Shown piece by piece: positions 59,282 through 64,000 of a stretch of 64,000 bases of DNA. Location of the stretch: the NCBI GenBank assembly GCA_035048815.1, contig JAUCBN010000037.1, positions 11,126,001 to 11,190,000 of the forward strand. Reading direction: 5' to 3'. This stretch comes from Abelmoschus esculentus. Taxonomy: Eukaryota > Streptophyta > Magnoliopsida > Malvales > Malvaceae. Each line of letters starts with the position of its first letter. The stretch's first letter is position 1. The position numbers were made by a program, and so were the translations under genes. A model generated the notes under the pieces. It was not told where the DNA came from and searched no databases. It saw nothing but the letters and a program-made list of their open reading frames with translations.

Positions 59282-60733
59282 TGTTAGAGTATGCCCAAAG
59301 ACCAATCATATGATGATTGTAAGGATACTTTTATTTATCAATTTTATTGAATAAAGGCATTGTCATTGTTGTTTTCAGATATATGTGTCAATGTATACCA
59401 TAAACTGAGAAACAATAAGGTCCATATAATAATATATGTATTATTATTATTAAGAGATCCTTAGTCAAGTATTATTATGGGTATGGACAATAATAATACG
59501 CTTAAGACTAACATGTGATTAATTGATGACAATGAGTTGTCATTGACATAGAAATGTCAGAATTAATACATGAATATATTAATAGAGAATAATATATTGG
59601 ATTGACCCACTATGAGCATTTATCTTAGATTATTATGTGACGGTCACGATATTGCTCATAGTGACAACTATATGTATGGTCCTTAGACTTGAGATTATTA
59701 CTATCTCAACATATGTTGTTTTATGTTTTGATGTAGTTAAACATGTCGCGTAATTAGTTACACTATAAAAACTGACATTGGACATATTACAATGTATGTT
59801 GTGAGATGTGAATGATCAAGATAGGATTTGTCCTTCCTACATAATAGGAAAATATATCAAAGGCCACTTGATTGAGTGAGACTAGAAATGCATGGCCATG
59901 CTTGAATACGTTGATGTGAGATATCACAAATTATTCATTAAAAGTAGTCCACTCTAGATATCAAGAAACATTAAAATAGGCTATACAAGTGTGACTATTC
60001 CAAGACTTGTGCCTATTAAAGATATAAAAGGAAAAAAGGATATAATACATTAAGATAATTGGTCACAGACATGATATATCGAATCATGATCTCTTGTAAC
60101 TTAGATGACAATGATATATTGCTAGATGTCACTCATTGTTTGTACTATTAGAATTGTTCTAATATTACTACTAACGTTACAATGAGCCTACAGGGTCACA
60201 CCCAATGGTTGAAAAGGAGAAAAAATATATATAAGTATAAGAAGAATATATTTAATCCTGAATTTTAATAAAGGATATAATTAAAGTAATTATATCCCTT
60301 TTAAATTCGAATTAAATATATAGATTCTGAAATTTAAGGAAATAATTAAAGTAATTATTTCCTATAAACAAATTCGGAATCAAACTCTAATACCTAGGGT
60401 TACACCTATATAAAGGATTTTTGGTCTAGCAGCCATAACATAGAATTCCGAATTCCAAACCCTAGAATCACGAAAAACAGTTTTTTGAGATTTGCTCTCT
60501 CAACCGGGTGAACTGAGTAAAGGCCAAGACGATATTCGTGGAGGCTAAAGATTCGATTGTTGAACGATCGTAACTGCAGCAGATCCCGTTGTTGTCTTTG
60601 CTGTTTATCAAGGAACCCAATGTAAGTTATCGCATCTCTTCCTCCCGATTTCGGATTAAACGTACATGGATCACTGGAAAGACCGTCGTAATTTTGTTCC
60701 GTTGCGTCGTGGGGTGTGTCGGCGGTCCCAACA
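59282..60733 (+). repeat. Element E, 3' LTR (1452 bp)
   Basis: TGTTAGAGTATGCCC...GGTCCCAACA, with TATA box CTATATAAAGG at about 60407-60417. Scattered single-base differences from the 5' LTR show that E is not brand new. Confidence 0.92.
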
Positions 60734-60738
60734 CTAGA

Positions 60739-62703
60739 CTCCTCTAGGGTTCGACAAAGTATTAGTCCACTACATCAGATCATTATACTCTAACACAAGT
60801 CGATGCTGAAATCCAAACCTTGATGGTGCTCCACAGAACCGGCTTCACTTAACCTACGTACGAAAACACATTTCGAACGCTGAGCTACAAAAGCATAGTG
60901 GGTACGCCGCAACTCGGCCCAAAATCAAGCATATCATAAGCAGTAAAGCAAAGCATATAAATATCGTGCATGATATGATGGTCTAGCATGTTTTCCTATC
61001 ACATGGCATAAATGTAATGTATATTATTACACACCATATACATGTCACATCAAAGCACACAAAAGTGAGGCTCGCGTCCACATAACATCGAGATCCTACA
61101 CTCAAGATTGAGGCCGCCCTCAAATCCTATGCTTGGAATGTTACATAGAGCATCTTCGAACGAGGCCGCCCAATGTTTAGAAAAATAACCGAGATGGAGG
61201 CCTCCCTACCAATCTCATGTTCGGAATGTTACATCAAACATCTTCGAATGAGGCCGCCCAACATTCAGAATAAAAGTCTTCAATACATCATCCAGAATAT
61301 TACATCGGATGGCCTTCGACGTGTTGCAACACTTTTGGATATCCAGATTTCCATCAAACAAGGACTCAACACACACAAGTGATCCACCTAGGACCTTCAC
61401 ATCAAAATGTATTAAGACTTAACATATCTTAGTCTTTCGGGGTTAATATCTTCAATCTTGTTTTAATAATTCATTTCATTATTTTTAAGATTCATAAGGA
61501 CCTTTAATTACAATTACCGAACCTCATTCTCTACGTCACTTATGCAAGATTTTGCAAGGGTTTCGATATTTCTTATCTGGGGTATCAGAACACCCTGTAT
61601 CGATACCCTTACCAAAAGGGCATCGAAACACCAGGTATCGATACTGGTACCGATACACTTTGACCAACTTTAAGGTCAATTAAGGAGGACTTTCCCGATT
61701 CGATAGTGGTATCGAATCGGAGATGACACTGTAAGTCCCCGTATTGAAACACGGGCAAGGCGTTTCGAAACGCCTTACCTTCTAGCCTATTTTACTCTTA
61801 GGGTATCAATACCGATATCGATACCCCCTGCACAAACCTGCAGAATTGGACCTGGAAATTCTTAAGAACCCTTCCCAAATTTTATCTATTCGTTCTGAAA
61901 TTATTCCTACATGTTCATAGAAGTTTTTAAGGTGTGTTTTAGTAATTTTCAACATAAAACTCGAAATATTACGATATTCACCATTAATGAATCCAAAGCT
62001 TAAAGACCAAGCATTCATACACGGAATCTACATGTCATGCATACTACCATGAAGTGAATGATAAAGAGAAGAGTTGGGAGTACCAACGTCTTGCAAAACA
62101 GCAACCAAAACCCGATCTCACTCCTTCTAGTTTTCCTTTTGTCAAAGCTTTGTGATGAAGCTCCCACTTGCTTCTCTACAAGAAAAGGATTAAAACCAAC
62201 TCTTAGAAACCACTGGGGATGTTTTTAACTCTCAAAAACATCAAGAAAACATAAAAAACAACTCTCAAAACACCCAAACTAGACTTCCTTCCTCAACAAT
62301 ACAAGCCACCATTCTCCACCAAAACTATCCATTCTTACCTTCTTTTTTAGATCCTTTGGTGCTCAACAACTTACTCTCAAGCTTCTAAACGAGAAACACA
62401 GCCCACAACAACAAGATTACTCCTTTAAATTCTTGTAGGGATGAAAGAAAAGATGGGGAAAAAGGATAACAATAGTGACTTCACCATTTCATTTTCTGCA
62501 GAGAAAATAACTATACCCCCTCTTTGTCCCAACATGCAGAAAGACTAAAATACCCTTTACTAAAACCTCTCTAACCTAACAACACTCAAGCCCAACCAAA
62601 TATAAGCCCAAAAAAACCCAAAACCTCACAACTCGGGCCCAAAACTAGAGCCTAAACCCTCGAGTTAACCCGACACATGAATCCAAAAATCTGGATCGTT
62701 ACA
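60739..62703 (-). repeat. Element D, 5' LTR (main part)
   Basis: Continues from the 14 bp stub at 52431-52444. Aligns with 14190-16119 of the 3' LTR and ends GGATCGTTACA, followed by target duplication AAAAG at 62704-62708. The ~190 bp corresponding to 14003-14195 are missing. It contains ~70 bp tandem repeats with ATGTTACAT (61100-61330). Confidence 0.85.
61560..61830. repeat. TATCGATA / TTTCGAAA palindrome cluster in D 5' LTR
   Basis: TATCGATA at 61598-61605, 61636-61643 and 61816-61823; GTTTCGAAACGCC near 61758. Confidence 0.7.
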
Positions 62704-62708
62704 AAAAG

Positions 62709-62927
62709 ACATTCACTCTAAATCCTCTAAGTGTTCTTATTTTATTCTTCACACTGTTTTGAATTTTTTTTGTAGTTATTCTCATATTTAGCCGCTTAGA
62801 ATGATCTTCCATTCTGAGTGTCTTGGAAGTTTGTTCTTCCAAAATGAGATTTCAGGTTGACTTTATCGTTTGTGTTAAGGACTTAACTAAGGCCACATGA
62901 GTTAGCTAGTTCAGAAGTCTAGCCCCA
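62709..62927 (+). mobile_element. Element F, 5' LTR, right part, and PBS
   Basis: Continuation of 13635-13988 after D. The likely end is CTAGCCCCA at 62927; about 5 bases on, GTGGTACCAAAGC (62934-62946) is a two-mismatch iMet-type PBS. Confidence 0.5.
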
Positions 62928-63014
62928 TGATAAGTGGTACCAAAGCAAGGCTTGTAGAACACAACTCATGAAAAAAATTCTTAAACTAGGTGTTCGAGGA
63001 AAACATTGTTCAAG

Positions 63015-63165
63015 ATGACGTATAAGAAGAAAGAAGGAATTGTTGTAGCACAGAAGGGTGATGATGCCCAAGATGTCGAGGGAAGGGCCCAAAGACACAT
63101 ATAATTTGTAGCATCGTATGAGAAGATATGGGCCAAGCTCTATGCCCAAGACAGAATCGAATTTG
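63015..63165 (+). pseudogene. Element F, gag N-terminal fragment
   Basis: ATG 63015 starts MTYKKKEGIVVAQKGDDAQD and reaches TAA at 63102-63104. The same frame then reads FVASYEKIWAKLYAQDRIEF before the sequence switches to an inverted A-family LTR. Position after a PBS makes gag likely; no domain is complete enough to name. Confidence 0.45.
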
Positions 63166-64000
63166 ACGGGTTATACGGGGAATATCGAACCAAACCCGCG
63201 AAGGTCTGATTCGATAAACAACCCTGAAAATCGATATATTTTTTCTTAACTAGATGCATAATTAAGTTCCTATGTGTTTCGGGGTCATGCATAACGAGAA
63301 TGAAAGCATTCAGTTCACAATTGATCATTCAACTCGCATACAAGTACATAAGGACCAAAACACAAATAATTCTAATTCCTATAATAGTTCGGAAATTCCA
63401 TCTACCAAAGATCAATTAAACATGCATGGAACACGCACATTAAAATTCAGAACAATCGGAGCATTATATCATCATCAATTTCATGTTTTAATGATTAGGG
63501 ACCTAATTGTAAAGCTCACAAATTATATGGACTATAACCAACATTAATTAACCAATACGAAATTAAGTTAACATCATGCATCACGGTGATATTACAACTC
63601 AGAATATTATTCATTGTATCTATATTCGATTGCAGAAGTTTATTCGACTTAGCACAAGCTTCCAACACTTAAAATTCTTCCTTTTTGGTCATGGGTATCG
63701 ATACCACCAAGCATGGTATCGATACCATGACATGGCTTTGGCTAAATAAGCCTTCGAAAGCCAAGGGTATCGATACCTCCCTAGATGGTATCGATACCTT
63801 GGTGTCCAGTGAGGTAATGGCATTGAACCATGGTTCGATGCCGCCCCAAAATTGCCTAGGGGTATCGATACCACCAGAGGGTGTTTCGATACACCCTGTC
63901 CAGAATCACTAATTAGGCAATTTGGTTGGTTTAAACCCCATATAAACACATCCATTTATCACCCCCAACTATATGCATACTCCCTAAGTATATTAAACAC
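63163..64000 (-). mobile_element. Truncated A-family LTR, inverted, running off the window
   Basis: Reverse complement of the 3' part of LTR A2: ACGGGTTATACGGGGAATA here corresponds to the reverse complement of TATTCCCCGTGTAACCCGT at about 24050-24068. The last ~45 bp of the LTR are missing at 63163. It contains five TATCGATA sites between 63695 and 63870. Confidence 0.8.
63690..63900. repeat. TATCGATA palindrome cluster in the edge LTR
   Basis: TATCGATA at 63695-63702, 63717-63724, 63768-63775, 63789-63796 and 63863-63870, mostly GGTATCGATACC, plus GTGTTTCGATACACC near 63880. Confidence 0.75.

Larger units (their letters stand above)
52445..60733 (+). mobile_element. Element E: Ty1/copia element, complete structure, dead ORFs
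   Basis: LTRs 52445-53902 and 59282-60733, ends TGTTAG...CCAACA (CCAAAA in the left copy). The target duplication CTAGA is at 52440-52444 and 60734-60738. PBS GTGGTATCAGAGCC is at 53904-53917; polypurine tract AGTGGGAGA at about 59272-59280. Domain order gag-PR-IN-RT-RH is the copia order. It is inserted 14 bp from the inner end of D's 5' LTR. Confidence 0.93.
13989..62703 (-). mobile_element. Element D: chromovirus-like Gypsy, split by B and E
   Basis: Outer span of a minus-strand LTR element. LTR ends are TGTAAC...GTTACA, and the 5 bp target duplication AAAAG is present at 13984-13988 and 62704-62708. Order on the minus strand: 5' LTR (62703-60739 plus 52444-52431, split by E), degenerate PBS (52430-52415), gag (52323-51465), [B], zinc knuckles-PR-RT-RH-IN (19308-16120), polypurine tract, 3' LTR (16119-13989). 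The IN C-terminus has a chromodomain-like tail, as in Tekay/Del elements. Only about 8 kb of this span belongs to D. Confidence 0.85.

Overview
This window is eukaryotic and plant-like: AT-rich, with introns, long LTR retrotransposons and one intron-split housekeeping gene. The families present (Athila-like, Tekay/Del-like chromoviruses, Ty1/copia, PBS matching tRNA-iMet) fit a eudicot. A cotton-like (Malvaceae) source is my guess from the look of the repeats, not something shown.

Left part (1-10135): an LTR-like fragment (1-1515); a satellite array with a ~187 bp unit made of three ~62 bp sub-units, whose last copies are inverted (2249-3950); an AT-rich minisatellite (3951-4510); exon-like debris on the minus strand (5421-6110); a possible degenerate DNA transposon (about 6590-7395); and the only host gene I can support, a five-exon BET1-like SNARE on the minus strand (CDS 7585-8909) with a Site II-like promoter element at 9326-9341. 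Nothing else recognisable lies between it and 10135.

Right part (10136-64000): almost entirely nested LTR retrotransposons. I use letters. A1 is a solo LTR (10136-13513, TSD TTATA). F is a small-LTR element whose LTR (13635-13988 plus 62709-62927) was split by D. D (minus strand, 13989-62703, TSD AAAAG) is a chromovirus-like Gypsy element, itself split by B and by E. B (plus, 19314-51464, TSD GGTTC) has ~3.8 kb LTRs. Its 5' LTR holds A2 (plus, 20681-26366, same family as A1) and C (minus, 26367-37090, Athila-like with an extra ORF after pol); its 3' LTR holds the solo LTR G (46446-49922, TSD GAGGC). E (plus, 52445-60733, TSD CTAGA) is a Ty1/copia element inserted near the inner edge of D's 5' LTR. 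The window ends in a truncated, inverted A-family LTR (63163-64000). All pol genes are broken by stops, frameshifts or deletions.

Two signals are not explained by normal element anatomy. First, the perfect palindrome TATCGATA (usually GGTATCGATACC) is clustered inside the LTRs of A, B and D families. Second, a different palindrome, TGCCATGGCA and close variants, is scattered roughly every few hundred bases through element C only, in LTR, spacer and coding sequence alike. These dispersed palindromes are the best candidates for an undescribed system, for example binding sites for a host or element-encoded DNA-binding protein.
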